DNA of 64,000 bases, taken from Undaria pinnatifida. Taxonomy: Eukaryota > Sar > Phaeophyceae > Laminariales > Alariaceae. The stretch lies in NCBI GenBank assembly GCA_012845835.1, contig JABAKD010000014.1, positions 8,085,074-8,149,073 of the forward strand. The letters are read 5' to 3'. Under the pieces are notes generated by a model. That model was given only the letters and a program-made list of their open reading frames with translations, ran no database searches and had not been told where the DNA came from. Within the stretch, counting starts at the first letter, position 1; each line of letters opens with the position of its first letter. The position numbers and the translations under genes were made by a program. Of the stretch, positions 33,320-44,948 are shown one piece after another.

Positions 33320-33440
33320 TGGTAGACACATGCCTACGGAGCACTATACCTCACCCCAAAAGTGACTTATTAATAGAGTAAGCTGAAAGTGCTTTTGTGA
33401 TGACCAAATCCATGGCCTACGTAGGTATAAAAAATATTGA
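33320..33440. repeat. Dispersed repeat family C, partial copy
   Basis: CTACGGAGCACTATACCTCACCCCAAAAGTGACTT-like sequence followed by CCATGGCCTACGTAGGTAT corresponds to the 17870-17960 copy. Confidence 0.4.
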
Positions 33441-33579
33441 TACTGCGAAACAGCAATGGCATTGCGACCATTGTACTAATAGGTTAAGGAACGCCGTCAT
33501 TCCGAAAACAAAATTGCCATTGGAAAGAAAGACGGAAACAGGACGGCTCGAAAAAAAAAAGAATAATGCATAACAGCCA

Positions 33580-34130
33580 GCCAGCAATTGATATGAATAG
33601 CAACACAGCAGATGACGCCATCCATCGGACCCTGGCGGGGCACAACCGTATTGATTTTCGAATGACCCTACTGCTGTAGGAGTAGGAGCATTGCCGCATG
33701 GTCTGCCACCTGCGCACTTTTTCTGACGACAGCTGTGGTGCCAATACCGTCATCGTCGCCCTCGTACCAAACAAAAAAACGAAGCCTGGTATTCGAGCAA
33801 GCAAAAACGCAGCGACAAAGTAGATGACACCACCCAGCCGACCTCGGGGCCGCACCCAACTGGGTTCCGAATGTAACCACTAGAGAGTTAGGAGCGTTGC
33901 TGCCTGGTCTGTCCTCTACTTACGACCGTGCCTTCGACGGCGGTGTCCATACCGACATCATCGCCTCAATAGCCCCCAACGGTACCCGAAAGGAAAACAG
34001 AAAGAGCAACGCTAAAGGGACGGAGAAAGGGAAGCAGAGATTAATCGGAAGAGGGGAAGACCGGTTCAGGAAGATCCCGCCTACCGGCGGTGGTAGTACC
34101 GCCGCATCGGCTGACACTGCACCCCCGAAG
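33580..34130. repeat. Diverged tandem repeat, about 200-250 bp unit
   Basis: GCCGCATGGTCTGCC / GCTGCCTGGTCTGTCC and the following CGTCATCGTCGCC / CATCATCGCCTC motifs mark two units at about 33660 and 33870. AGATGACGCCATCC-like motifs add parts of others. Frames stay open but composition is repeat-like. Confidence 0.45.
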
Positions 34131-34194
34131 GGGATAGAGCAGGTGATCCAAATAACTAAAAAGAAGAAAAAAACACAAGTTAGTCACAGTAGGT

Positions 34195-34410
34195 TGAGGT
34201 TACGTAGACAGGTTCTCCTTCTAGCTGACCTGGTGCCTTGCTACCCTGTCTACGGTCTCCTCGCTTTCTTCGACAGCGGTTCCCTACTCCCGCCACCCCC
34301 TTTCGGCTTTGTGCTTCACGCATCCGGGCTGCGCGGCGCTTCGAGCTCTTTCTTTCCTTCTCTACATGCGACCTGGCCGCGCACCGTTCGAGTTCTTCAA
34401 GGATCCCTCA
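34195..34410 (-). CDS. Possible exon, basic coiled-coil-like
   Basis: On the minus strand, after an AG at about 34410, one frame reads ILEELERCAARSHVEKERK and a Lys/Arg/Ala-rich continuation (KRRAARMREAQSRK) to a TAA near 34198. The composition fits a basic helical region. Another frame upstream (LVVHGETRPGPDMVGVYEG) is also protein-like, and the plus strand is open too, so strand choice is uncertain. Family unknown. Confidence 0.3.
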
Positions 34411-35622
34411 TAGACACCGACCATGTCCGGACCGGGTCTGGTTTCGCCGTGCACGACCAGCTTGAACGAAACACACACACCTATCATATATCTCGAATTG
34501 AAAATAGCTATCGGGTCGGTCACATTTGATCTGGTCAAGGTTCCCGCCCGCTCACGACCCTCTACAGAAGATAATTTAGCGAAATGCGAGCTATATGTCG
34601 CTCGGATTTTTACTTTTGCTCCTCGTTATGAAATAATTATAACCGCGGCACCGACAGAGTTTTAACACCGCTACGCCCGCTACGAAAGCACCCCCATATC
34701 TGGGCGGGGACGCAAAGGCCGATGCAAAACAATTGGGCGAACGTCTTACCAAGTGAATCTCGAGTGCATGTGATGTCGTGATATACATAGCTCTGCAAGA
34801 TGAGTTTGAACGTTCCAAACGGCCTGGTTACTGGTTACTACTACAGTAGGCGTGCTGTTTGTAACACGGCACAAGCAGTACACCTGGAACGAGCAACGAG
34901 TTGGGCGTTTGGAAAAACCACGGGCAAGACGGTTCGAACACAGTTCGCCTTCCCTGCTGCATCCGCAGACACAGATGCAGTCACGTAGTGACTGCCGGTA
35001 CCTGCTATAAAATAAAAATGGTTCTATTATACGAGCAGCGACCGGTGGGTAGAGGATATTTGGTCGTATTGCCGTTCCCGTTGCTTACTGGTACTGCGAT
35101 ACTGCGGTACGCTTTGATTTTGTGCTTGTTTTTGTTTCTTCCATCGCCATGCTCTCTCAGTGTTGTTGTGTGACCGTGGGATAGTCTTCACTGGGTGAGA
35201 ACCTCATCATCATCATTCCACTGCATACGCTAGAGTTACAGCCAGTAGTAGCACTCGTAGCGGCTTTCCACAGCACTTTTGATACTCGTGGCCGATGCAC
35301 AGCAGTCCAAAGCAGCCAACAGCAGTGCCACCAACCAATCTTTGCGACGTGCGGTTTCTACGTTGAGTGAGGGTGCAGCTTACGGTACGCAACTCCCCGC
35401 GCTGCATATGAAAACGTGATACCCTAACCTACTGCCCCGGAGTATTGAAATAGTAACAACCCGCGTTGCTGTGTGGAGCTGATGCTGCAATGGTCATGCA
35501 TTCGTCGTGTTCTCACTCTGAAGCCCCAAATATGTTAGTCCACCAATATCTCACCGGTTCGACCCTGATGATTCGTTCGTACCCAACCAACCTCCCAAGA
35601 CATCCCAATTCATAAAACCCAG

Positions 35623-38563
35623 GGCGTCACGAAAAAACATCCCCTGCTGAAGAGGACAATGACGCGGCACAGCAAGGAGCAGGAGAAGCAACAGCGCATG
35701 CGGAGCCCCCCGTCCATCACACCTTCCAATTTGCTCGAAAGTCAATGCCAGCAGAAGGCACGGGGGCAACGGGGGATGGGGCATCTGTGGGTGCGCGATT
35801 TCCGTCGGTGACGCTGAAGTTGGCCATGGACCGGAACGGAGCTGTCGACGACATGTCGGAGGGTCCCAAGAGGTTCACATCACAGGCATCTCTCGACGCG
35901 GGTGAGGACGTGGGGTGGCCGTGTGGTGTGCATGGATTCAGCGGTAGTGTTTTTTGCGAGGAAAAAGGGGCGGGGCCGCTCCATGCTGTGGTTTTGTGCG
36001 AGGCTGTTAATGTCGTCTTGCAGGAATACGGTTGAGATTTGTCCACTCTCGCCTGATGCCGCCCCCGGCTCCCCCCGCCCCCCCACCTCCTCGTCTCGAA
36101 AGGGATGCGTGGCCCATGGTCAAATTACTAAGGCAAGCAACAGATGAGTGCGGCCCCCCTTGACATACCCCCCCGCTGCCCGTTCCCCCCTTTTCCCCTT
36201 TCCCCCCCTCCAGCCTCTTCACCCCCCCGAGTTATTTGACGTGCCCTGTCCCTGCCTTCGTATGGTGTGCCGTGCCCTCCTCAAAATTGATGTGCTCTGA
36301 TGTGCCCTCCTTGGTGAAGTACATCGCATTCGTCGGGACTGCGACGCCGTTCTTGTCGGCGTTGGAACGGTGGTACGGGACGATCCATCCCTTACGGTGA
36401 GAGGGGTGGCGGGGGGGAAGGTGGTGGGGAAACAGAGGTACACAAGCTTTGAGAGTTTTGTTGGTATCAGGTATGGTACGTAAAAGAAAGCTTAAAAGGC
36501 TTGACACGCGCGATATTCTGCACGGATCGCGCCCAAACCTCGACAATAGTGGACGCAAGGTTCGAGATGTGTCCACCTCCTTGTCGTTTCTTCTAAAGGT
36601 GCGCGTACCAAGAGATATGTCCGAGAATAGAGGCAAGGGTGACAAATATAACTGCTCATATCATATATAGACATGTACGAAGTACGATCAGTGGGGAGAC
36701 AAGGGACAGGAGAGAAAAAGAGAGAAAGGGAGGAGAGAGACCGAGAAGCAAATAAGAGGGGAGCGAGGGACAGGCAGACAGAGGCAGAGGGAGATATACA
36801 CAGCGAGATACAGAAAAAGTGACATAGTAGATGAAGAGAGAGAGACCAAGGGGCGTATTTCGTGGTACCCGCCGAAAAACGTTAACGTGTCAGTTACAGC
36901 AATTGGCTGTCTGTGTCAGCTACAAGACTTTTAGGCTCAAGCTTGGCCCACCTGCCGCGTCCCGATTCCTGCTGCCGTTATCTCTCTAGGTCCGAAGGGT
37001 GCCTCTCAAAGCGGGGCAGGATCAACCGACGCGCGTCGTGTTGGATCGAACCCTTCGCCTACCGGGTAGTGGATCTTGCTCCATTTTACGCGACGGGTAC
37101 GCCTCGGTGATTTTCTACTCAGCTGGATGTGAGGAGTGAGTATGACGGCGCAGGCGAGATCGCCCATCCTGCCCCCCCTCCCCTTGTTTCTGCTATTTTG
37201 GGCGCGAGTTGAAGAGAGGGGTTGCGCGCGAGCTTGATGGGCAACATCAACTATTTTGTCGAGGTTGAGGGTTGTAAATTGTAATCAACTTCAAACCCTC
37301 ATCCCTAATATTAACCCCATCATTAACGCTCACCCCGACCGCCTGAGAAATTCGTCGAAAGGAAGATTTAATGGGCGTGTAGTGTGTAAAGAATACAAGC
37401 AACGTCGAAGAGACCGTCAATTTTTTTGTCGAGGCTGGGTCAGGTAGTAAACGCTACCGCCCCCCCGACCCCTTCATGCACCTTGCACATTTAAGGACGG
37501 AAGCGAGGGCTGCCGATTTAGCAGCAGAGGTGAAAGCTTTGCGGGCGACAGAATCATCGCCTTGGGAGACCATCACATCCGGAGCGTCTGTGGATTTTGT
37601 TGGCCTCCCACCGCGTGCTCCGGGGGAAGGCGTCCCCCTGGCCGGCGTCTTGGAGGCGTTATCCAAGGTGGGAGGGGGGGAAGGGAGAAGAGTTAAAATA
37701 CATCTGTGGGTGACCCTCCGCGCGGTTTGGTTAAAACAGTTCTGGCTGACTGAGCTCCTCCACCGAGGAATGCCTAAAATGGTTGGAATTCCGCGCGCGT
37801 GTTTTTTTTGCGATATCCTTCGCTCCATAGCCTAGACCACGTGGTCATTTATTTCTTCGGGTTGCTCTTCCGTTTTTTCTCAAAGCCGTTCTTGTTTTGG
37901 TGAGGTGTTGAGCTCTGCCCTGACGCGAGGAGTCCCAGAGAGGTTTGGTTCACCCTTTCAGTAGCAGCATGGGTCCAACGAGTGAATCGCAACCCGCCAC
38001 CCCACCCTTACTGCATTCAGAGTGTTTGCATTTGATTTTGTGTGCAATTCGGGGTCGGGTGTCCGTCGGCCATGCTGACACTGGCTATATCGCTGATATG
38101 TAGTTATGCTTGTTTTGTCCGTTTGGTAGTGGCAGCGCTGGCCCTAATGCCTTGCCGATTATTTTGTTCTGTTTTGTCAGTGAGGGGGTTGTCCGTTGGT
38201 CATGTTGGCACTGGCTTCATTGCCGATACCATGTATCTGCTTTTTTCGTGTTTTTCGTGTTGGTCGATTCGTTGTTTGTATTGTCCAAGTGTTACGGGTG
38301 CACTGGCTCTACTAAGGCCGATCGATTTTGATTTTGTTTTGTTGGTTATTGGTGGACTGGCTCTGTTGATGCTTATCAAGTTTTTGTTGTTCATTTTTTT
38401 TCGTCAGCGAGGGATTAACCACATGCTGGTGGAAGGCGGACCGAGCGTTGGGAAGGGTTTCCTATGGGAAGAGCTTGTGGACAGGGCGATCATCGTCCGG
38501 GCACCTGTTGAGTTCCCCCGACCGGTCCCTTCGGGCATGACAAGCCGCACCTTAGAGATGTGA
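35623..38563 (+). CDS. Riboflavin biosynthesis reductase (RibD C-terminal family), five exons
   Basis: Exons 35623-35901, 36320-36396, 36990-37096, 37496-37667 and 38408-38563 (stop TGA) join with consistent phases (1+2, 0, 2+1, 0) at GT..AG junctions. Domain blocks appear in family order: FPSVTLKLAMDRNGAV, VHRIRRDCDAVLVGVGTVV, RDDPSLTVR, QPTRVVLDRTLRLP, GVLEALSKRGINHMLVEGGP and LVDRAIIVRAPV. This family reduces the ribosylamino-uracil intermediate with NAD(P)H, an early step to riboflavin, FMN and FAD. ATG 35745 can start translation, but the frame is open back to the acceptor at 35622, so an earlier exon is possible. The upstream part is acidic and may be a targeting or linker region. I saw no deaminase motif (HAE, PCxxxG) upstream, so it looks like a stand-alone reductase. 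Oddity: the usual SLDG turn is DRNG. Introns 2 and 4 hold GA-rich and tandem repeats. Confidence 0.88.
36690..36850. repeat. GA-rich purine tract in intron 2
   Basis: About 160 bp of almost pure purine (AGAGAGAAAGGGAGG-like) lies on the plus strand inside the reductase intron 36397-36989. It may form triplex DNA; no other function is evident. Confidence 0.6.
38055..38400. repeat. Tandem repeat in the last reductase intron
   Basis: Units of about 90-120 bp share GTCCGT(C/T)GG(T/C)CATG, GGCACTGGCT and a TTTTGTTTTGT stretch (about 38065, 38185, 38290, 38340). They keep the upstream frame open as a hydrophobic peptide, which could mislead a gene finder into fusing intron and exon. Confidence 0.6.
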
Positions 38564-39130
38564 GGATATATTTTTGCTTTCGGTAGGCTTGCACATAATG
38601 TACTGCCCGACGTAATCTACTAGCAGTAGTATCTACTGATTGAGCCTGATAAACGATGCTGCCGTTAGGTTTTGCTTTTACGTGCGTCCAAGAAACAAGT
38701 CACGGAAATCCATCGAAATGTTTTTGAGGCAGTGTCCAGCATACTGCTGCATTCCAGTACACTTATTGTTGTCGTAGGCAGTATTAGTGTCTACTGACCG
38801 AAAATACCAGTGCCCAACCCAACCCTAGATTTCGGGGTATCGCCCTGGCAAATGCCGTGGAGTCTCTCTGCCTTTTTGGGACGCATAATTATCAAAACAC
38901 ACAAACGGGGAGTGCAATATTATCAAGCGACTCAGAAGAGCGTGCAACAACACGAGTTTCACCATGTTGCGCACATGTGGTACGGCTCCTTTCATTGTGG
39001 TCCCGACACGCGACGCGTGCCACGATGAGGGTTGCACTTTTTTTCACGCGTCGGACAGATCATAGACCTCTGTTTGATTATCTAGATTGTTGATCTAGAC
39101 ACTTTGAGGAAGATCTGTAAAATCTACCTC
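38564..39130. other. No supported feature
   Basis: 3' flank of the reductase gene. Only short open frames without domain or repeat matches. No clear AATAAA signal just after the stop. Confidence 0.3.
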
Positions 39131-39367
39131 ATGTTACCAGGTGGGAGGCATGCGATCTGCGTGATCCAGCACATGTCTGTTCAACGGCACAACTGGCAAT
39201 ATTTTGTCGACGTGTTGCCTGACGATCGTTTTTTCGATCGTTGCTGACCCCTTCGCAGGGCTGGGCTGAAGCTGGTCGGCTGCACGAAGTGGGGAGATGA
39301 CGAGGTGGAATGCTGGACTCGCCCAGGACTCGAATGGCCTGGCGGCCGGATCGACTGTTGGCCTTGA
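39131..39367 (+). pseudogene. Decayed ORF with one internal TGA
   Basis: From ATG 39131 the frame reads HAICVIQHMSVQRHNW and FVDVLPDDRFFDRC, meets TGA at 39245, then continues in frame as PLRRAGLKLVGCTKWGDDE and WTRPGLEWPGGRIDCWP to TGA at 39365. Composition on both sides of the TGA is clearly protein-like, and CGA to TGA would explain it. Cys/His content hints at a zinc-binding segment. Family not recognised; old transposon protein likely. Confidence 0.4.
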
Positions 39368-40562
39368 CATATGCACGATTAGAAGCTGCGCTAGCTGAGC
39401 TGGGCGTGGTAATGCATTGCTACGGAAGGAAGATTTCTATTATTTATTGTGGTCCTTCCATGAGAGCTGCCTCTACTGCTGATATGATCCGTTGCGGAAG
39501 TTGAGACCAAGGCTACGGTAGGAGATGTCAACACCCCCTTTTTTCACTAAGGTGTTTTGAGCCACTCGCACGAGCGACCCTGTACTTCGCTGACAGAAAA
39601 TACTTCGGGCGATTTTCTTGGCGGAGCGTAGCTACCCACTCCAATGCGGATCCATACAAAGATATTAAAGCAGGGTATGACAACTTGACACCGCCACGGA
39701 ACAGGGGGGGCACTCGCGCGAGTGGTCCCGAGCCACTGCCAGAAAAGGTTCTTAGTAATGGGACCCCCCTTCCTACCCTAGCTAGCCTTGGTCTTGAGAG
39801 GGTAAAAGGGGCGAAAACCAACGACGGTGGCAGCATCTGCCGCGCGGACGAAAATAGTGGTTTGCTTGATTTTTTTGTTGGTCTTTTATCTCCGAACTTC
39901 AACTACGTACCAGGTGCGTTTTTTGCCACACGTGGGCATCATGGGACTACTCGTGCTGACCGCGCGCTCACGCGGGACGGTTACTTGAAACCGCGCTGCT
40001 CGATTATTTGATCGCTCAACCTTTTGCTAGGCACCAGTATGACGTTATTAAATTTACGCACGAGTAGTACGTGGCAGGAATTTTGCACTACAGCTGAACG
40101 AAGCGCGCACAACTGCGCGGAGCAAACGAATTGTCGTCCCAGAGTAGCGCCAGCCCCATATAATGAATTGACGAGAAACACCATAGGCGCGAAAAAGAAG
40201 CTTCTGCAAGGCACGCAGAAAATATATAACATGGTCGCGGACCGTGCATGACATCCAAAAACAGACTATTACGGGCTGATGGCTTCTTCAACGCAACCGA
40301 CGGGGGACAGCGTCGCGCGTGACCCCGCTGAATGCTACCGCCATACTCGACCGGCCTATAGTACGAGTGTCTTGGCACAATTTTTAAGTGGCGGTACCAT
40401 CGGGAAAGTGTACACCATGCCCATACTTGTTTCTAACAAGGTACGCGGCCGAGGACCTCGAAGAATGTGTCAGCCAACAACCTGTGAATCGTTTTCGTTG
40501 CCTCTCTACGTCTACAAGGCTAGCGGTAGGCTGGTTCTGTACTGGCTACGAGTTGCAATTTC
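39368..40562. other. No supported gene
   Basis: Both strands are open at 39528-40011 and 40024-40378, but composition does not favour either strand and no domain is visible. Confidence 0.25.
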
Positions 40563-40647
40563 AGCCTGATTCGAACCCGGGACATGAACAAATGTGGTCG
40601 GACGTCCCATGGAGAAGTTATACGTTGGCGTGTTGGGCTACTTCAGC
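40563..40647 (-). tRNA. tRNA-like sequence, long-variable-arm type or SINE head
   Basis: Minus strand: GCTGAAG, TAGCCCAACACG (A box), a GGGAC...GTCCC pairing that could be a long variable arm, then GGTTCGAATCA (B box). The first 16 bases match the 10926-10853 sequence (GCTGAAGTAGCYCAAC). Acceptor pairing is poor. The two sequences look like members of one tRNA-derived repeat family. Confidence 0.4.
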
Positions 40648-40744
40648 GTCGCATTTTTTACATTAGAGAGGCGTAGCACTGTGGCACTTAAGCCAATCTC
40701 CCGAAAGGACGCGCCCTACGGTAGGGGTATCGCTATCTTTTCGT

Positions 40745-41000
40745 AGACTCTACTTGGAAGAGCTCTATACCTCACGCAGAAACTGGTTTGTGACTAAAAA
40801 AAGGAGGTGCAACCCGATGAGCGTTCGAATGCCTCACATACACTACGAATGGTATTCTAAATCACAAGTAACATGCCGACGATGTTGGGTTGATCTATTT
40901 GCTACTGAGAAAAATGAACCCACACTGAGTTCCAACTTTTTCGTCCCCAAAGTAACAGGTGCAGCTCTAAAGGGGTCAAGGAGCCCCGTCGGTCTGTTTT
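40745..41000. repeat. Dispersed repeat family C, degenerate copy
   Basis: GAAGAGCTCTATACCTCACGCAGAAACTGG-like sequence, CCCGATGAGCG and CAAGGAGCCCCGTCGG appear in family C order. Confidence 0.45.
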
Positions 41001-42260
41001 TTTTTCTTCCAAAATTTGCTAACCCTTTCGAAGCGCGCTTCAAAGTGTGTTCGTTCGTTCGTTTGTTCGTGTCCGGCCACGCATAGGGCAGCCCCTTTGA
41101 ATATTCGATTATCGGTTTTTCGATTGTCGGTCATGGTCTCCCTGCGACGCAATTATCCACTCCATTGGCCGTCTTCCGTGACCTTAGTGACCCTCACGAA
41201 GTTTCAGCTATTTTGACGTCACCTCTGTGTATGGCGCTTGTGAAGGCATCCTTAAACCAATAATGTATATCTTTATGGTACTTTATTATGGTGACGCTGA
41301 AGACAGTGCGATTTGCTCGTACAAAAAATATTGCAAATTAAAACCCATACAATTTATCTGTATGGCGTCTCAGTATCCTATACTAAAAATCATACAGCTA
41401 CGTAGAAAATCAAATGTGAAGGGACACGTTGATTTGATGATTAGAAATGATCACGATTTGAAAATCAACGTGGTTAATCATGATTGCGTTTTGTTGACTG
41501 ATACCAACCCTGGTGTTGGTGTGATTGCTACGTTTCACTGCAGGTGTAACATTACCTATACCTATCTTGTCGTAATATACCTATGATATCCCTACTACCA
41601 CTGTGATAATTGTTTTTGCTCTCCGACAACATAGCGTAGATGCCGTTCCGGTCTAGATCGAGTATCCTTCCGTAAATCAGTGCGGCATTGCCTCTTCTAA
41701 CATCCTCTGCTAACCATTTCCACTTTTCGTTCCCCACATCTTTTAATTTTCGCTACTAACAACCCGTTTCCTATTTCCCTTCTCCGATCTTTTCATTTTA
41801 GCCACTACCGATATACCTGGTAGTCGATCCTATTCGTAGTCAATTTTGCATCGTCAGGTCATGGGCCGCGGTCCCCTGGCTTCTTCCGCCCTTCCCCTCG
41901 CGGCTTGGCGGTCCCTCAGGACTAGTTTGTATCTGTGCAATCTGCCATAAATCGCGACCTAGGTGGCCACAGAGATAATCTGGAAGAAGCTTCCTTGCAG
42001 ACGGCTTTCCGCGGTAGGGACGATCCGACAGCAGTGATCATTGCGGCGCCCATCCTCGCCGTCGCCGGTTCTCCCTCCGAATCCTGCTGACGTAATACGC
42101 AGTCCAGGGTCGGCCTGACCTTCCGCTTCTAATGTCCCCGTCTCCTATGGCGGACTGTGTACCCCCTTGCGCCACAGAGAAGCGGTTCCTGCGCCCCGCC
42201 TTGCCTGACTGCATTCACCTCGTACCGTGCATGGATTGCATGTTGGCATCAAAAGGATAA
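41001..42260. other. No supported gene; composition shift
   Basis: 41230-41600 is AT-rich with a 119-codon plus frame lacking domains. 41850-42260 is GC-rich and may be the 5' part of the decayed element that follows, but I could not read a protein in it. Confidence 0.25.
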
Positions 42261-42594
42261 CCCCACCTCCCTAAGCAGTCAGTCGTTGCTCTACAACCCT
42301 CGCAGGCCGTACCGCTCTGGCCATCTGCAATGAGAGCGCGAAGTCGCACTGTGCCCCCTGGTGGTGGACCTTCTCCTTCGTCGCCCCCTCCTTCCCTGAA
42401 AAGTTCATTCTCTCCAACGACGCTCTTTCCCTCGGCAAGGACCGGGGGTAGCTTGCCGCCCTGGATCCAGGGGTTCGCCCCCTGTTCGTGGCGGCCCCTC
42501 TCCCAGCTCTCGTCGCTCGTGATCCCCTTCCAGATCCGCGCGGTCGATATCGTCTGCCTCTTGTGCTCCCTTTACTTTCTAGTACGCCAATGGG

Positions 42595-43140
42595 CATAGA
42601 CACGGGCGCTCCAGATGTTGCTAGGGTGACGCTGGACTGTGTTCAGGGAAAGGGCGAGTGTCCCGGCGCCGTCACCTTTCTGTTTCCGGTAGTATGGGAG
42701 GTCCTTATGGTCACATAACCGCCATTTCCTGGTTTCGCCTACCCCTTCACGCCCAGGTCGCCTTTTGATGCTGGAGCTGCTCCTTCCACTTCCGCTGCTA
42801 TAGGGTCGATTTCCCGCGCCGGGCTCGTTCTCTTCGCCGTGACCCTCGCCGCCGCTAGGGTTGCGCTGGCCTGTCTCAGGGGGAGGGACAAGCGTCCCGG
42901 AACCGTGGCATCCCTATCTTCAGCCGTGAGAAAGTTTTCCGCGGCTACATAAGCAGCGTCTCTTGGCTCCGCCTGTCGCCTTACCCGCGGGTCACCTTCA
43001 GATGCCGGAGGTTCTCGTTCCCGTGCCGTTACCCCCGCTGCTAACTGGCCATTCTCTACCGCCGGGTCTGTTCCAGCCGGTTTTAACCGCCTCTGTCGCA
43101 GAAGGAGGCTGCGCGTTCCCTGCCTCAAACACGTTTTTGA
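42595..43140. repeat. Diverged tandem duplication, about 240 bp, open on both strands
   Basis: GCTAGGGTGACGCTGGACTGT.. near 42619 and GCTAGGGTTGCGCTGGCCTGT.. near 42856 start related units ending in CC(T/C)CAC..GGTC(G/A)CCTTT-like sequence. The minus strand is open for 138 codons (VPGRLSLPLRQASATLAAAR), the plus strand nearly so. It may belong to the decayed element at 43560-44948. Strand undecided. Confidence 0.35.
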
Positions 43141-43559
43141 TTTCCGAGGGTCCACGCCGCCGTCGGGAAAGGAAACAGCGCCTCAAAGTCTTCCACCGCA
43201 TTTCGAACCCCGAGGGTACACGTCGTCAGGCGGTCCTCTCAACCGAAACTCTTGGACATGGAGTAGAACGTTGATCCTTCGATTCGGGAGTCGGACCACT
43301 TTCCTACGGGCGGATGGCGTACGTGGCGGAAATATCACGGTAGTGGCTTGCTGCCACTCGCCATTCCCTCGGTCGGGGGAAGTTGAGGTAGGCCCCTTGG
43401 GGCAGGCCAAGAGCACCGCCGAATAGGACCACAACAGGAACGAAATGGTTGGGCTGTTCCCCATCAGTCCTTACCATCTCCTCAAAGGTATCGTGGGAGC
43501 AACGTGACGTAACTGGATGGCTCCAGCCGGTGACCGTCCCCCTCCAGGAGTTCGGTGAA

Positions 43560-44948
43560 CTGCAAGGCTCTCGCTGCTGCCGGCGCCCCTCCCCTCGGCC
43601 GTGGCCTTAGAAGGTCCTCAGCCAGCTCCGTGGGATGGAAAGGCCGGTTTCTTGCCGGCCATTCACAACGACACGCGACGCATATGGCTGCGGGTTTGCA
43701 TGCCCACTCGCAAGGCGTTCCGCATGGTCCAGCATGCAGCGGGCATGCACTTACACTCCGTGGCGGCCACGGAATAAGTGCCCATAGTCTACCGCCGAAT
43801 CCCCAGTATTTTTCGTTGGTACTTGCTTGTTGTTGTATGCAAGTTGTATGTGTTCAATATGTTGTTATTGGCGTACGGTACCACCGTGGGATGATGTACG
43901 TATCGATGCTATCATTATTACTGTTAATACCTGGTACTAATTTATTATTGCTGTTTACCCTAGCAACATCCATGGCGGCGGCAGCCATATATCTTCAAAG
44001 AATAATACGTTTCCGAGGACCAACGCCCGAATGAGTATACATATAGGGTGGACCGTAACTGGGCCAAGTCCGACGGAAAAGGCTGTTTTCTCGTGGCCGG
44101 GTTGAGCTAGCACAAGTTCCACACTACCCTGAGGGATGACGTTTCGGGTGGTTATCTCCACGGCACCTGATCCCCAGGGATCAAGTCGTGTGGACATACT
44201 CACGTGTGGCGATTGAACGCTGCAAGCCCTGCGCCAACCCCTACGACAGCACGACAGCGGGGACATGCCCGAATACCTACCGGCGGGGCTGACGCAGTAT
44301 GTGCTTAATAATTTTTGCAAGAAGTTCCCGCCGTACCGCGTCACTCAAGACGATGTTTCGACCCCCCTCCAATGGCTGGAAGTGGAGCAGATCACCGGCC
44401 ATCAGTCGGTCCGGGGACGAGTTGGCGTCATCGCGGTGCTATACAAGACGAATTGGGCGGGACGCTCTGAACCTTCCTGGGAGCGGGAAATGGACCTCCA
44501 CCTTTCCCGCCCCCACATTTTGAGTTATTGGGCCGGCACGCCGGACTAGCGCCGCCAAACGAACCGCCTCTAAAGCCGAATGCGGATCGGGACGGCACAG
44601 CGCGAGCGTTTCCTAGCGCGGGGCTACGCTTATGTTACCCGCCCCGATTGGCTCCGCTGCTACCACGACAAGGTGCTTCCTAAGGGGGCCCAATTTTGGT
44701 ACAAGGGAGACGATGGGTTATGGTGGCTTTGAAAAATCAGCGCGAGTACATCTGAGGACAAGGTATACCTGGTCCGCTTTCTGGACGACCCGGGGCCGAT
44801 TAATCTTCCTCTTCCCCCGGCGCGCTACACGACTTCGACGGGAGCCGTACGAGGTTTTTGGTGCCTGCAAGTTCACATCACCAGCGCTTTTCCTAGGCGG
44901 ATTCAACGTAACGTAGATGAATCTCGAGGCGCGATCTTGGCCAGTTGA
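43560..44948 (+). pseudogene. Decayed chromodomain-bearing retroelement fragment
   Basis: Plus-strand reading: 43560-43774 (GFLPAIHNDTRRIWLRVCM), an unrelated insertion, 44048-44220 (WAKSDGKGCFLVAGLS, TTLRDDVSGGYLHGT) in the same frame with TAG and TGA, then a frame change. From ATG 44265 to TGA 44946 one frame carries only TAG 44547, TAA 44571 and TGA 44730. It holds a chromodomain (WLEVEQITGHQSV, LYKTNWAGRSEPSWE, HLSRPHILSYW), then RERFLARGYAYVTRPDWL and a Tudor/SH3-like end (FWYKGDDGLWWL, YLVRFLDDPGPINLPLPPA). The enzyme core is absent, so this is a 3' remnant of a second element unlike the 22-30 kb one. Confidence 0.6.
43775..44040 (+). mobile_element. Nested insertion related to repeat family B
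   Basis: This AT-rich block separates two stretches of the decayed retroelement that share one frame. Its 3' half (TTATTGCTGTTTACCCTAGC, CCATGGC, ATATCTTCAAAGAATAATACG) matches 50055-50130 (TTGTTGCTGTTCACCCTA, CATAAATCTTCAAAAACTATAACG), next to family B copy 4. Exact ends and target duplication were not resolved. Confidence 0.4.

Noticed and set aside
36236-36645. Minus-strand frame reading GWIVPYHRSNADKNG to a stop
   Set aside because: It looked like a terminal exon, but the plus strand encodes the conserved RibD block HRIRRDCDAVLVG with matching splice phases, so the minus frame is a shadow.
38042-38407. Hydrophobic N-terminal part of the 173-codon frame ending at 38563
   Set aside because: It is a tandem-repeat intron; the coding exon begins after the acceptor CGTCAG at 38407 and matches the RibD family.
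42739-43464. Minus-strand Gag-like frames
   Set aside because: The plus strand is equally open over the same duplicated unit and the neighbouring element reads on plus; strand could not be decided, so no gene was called.
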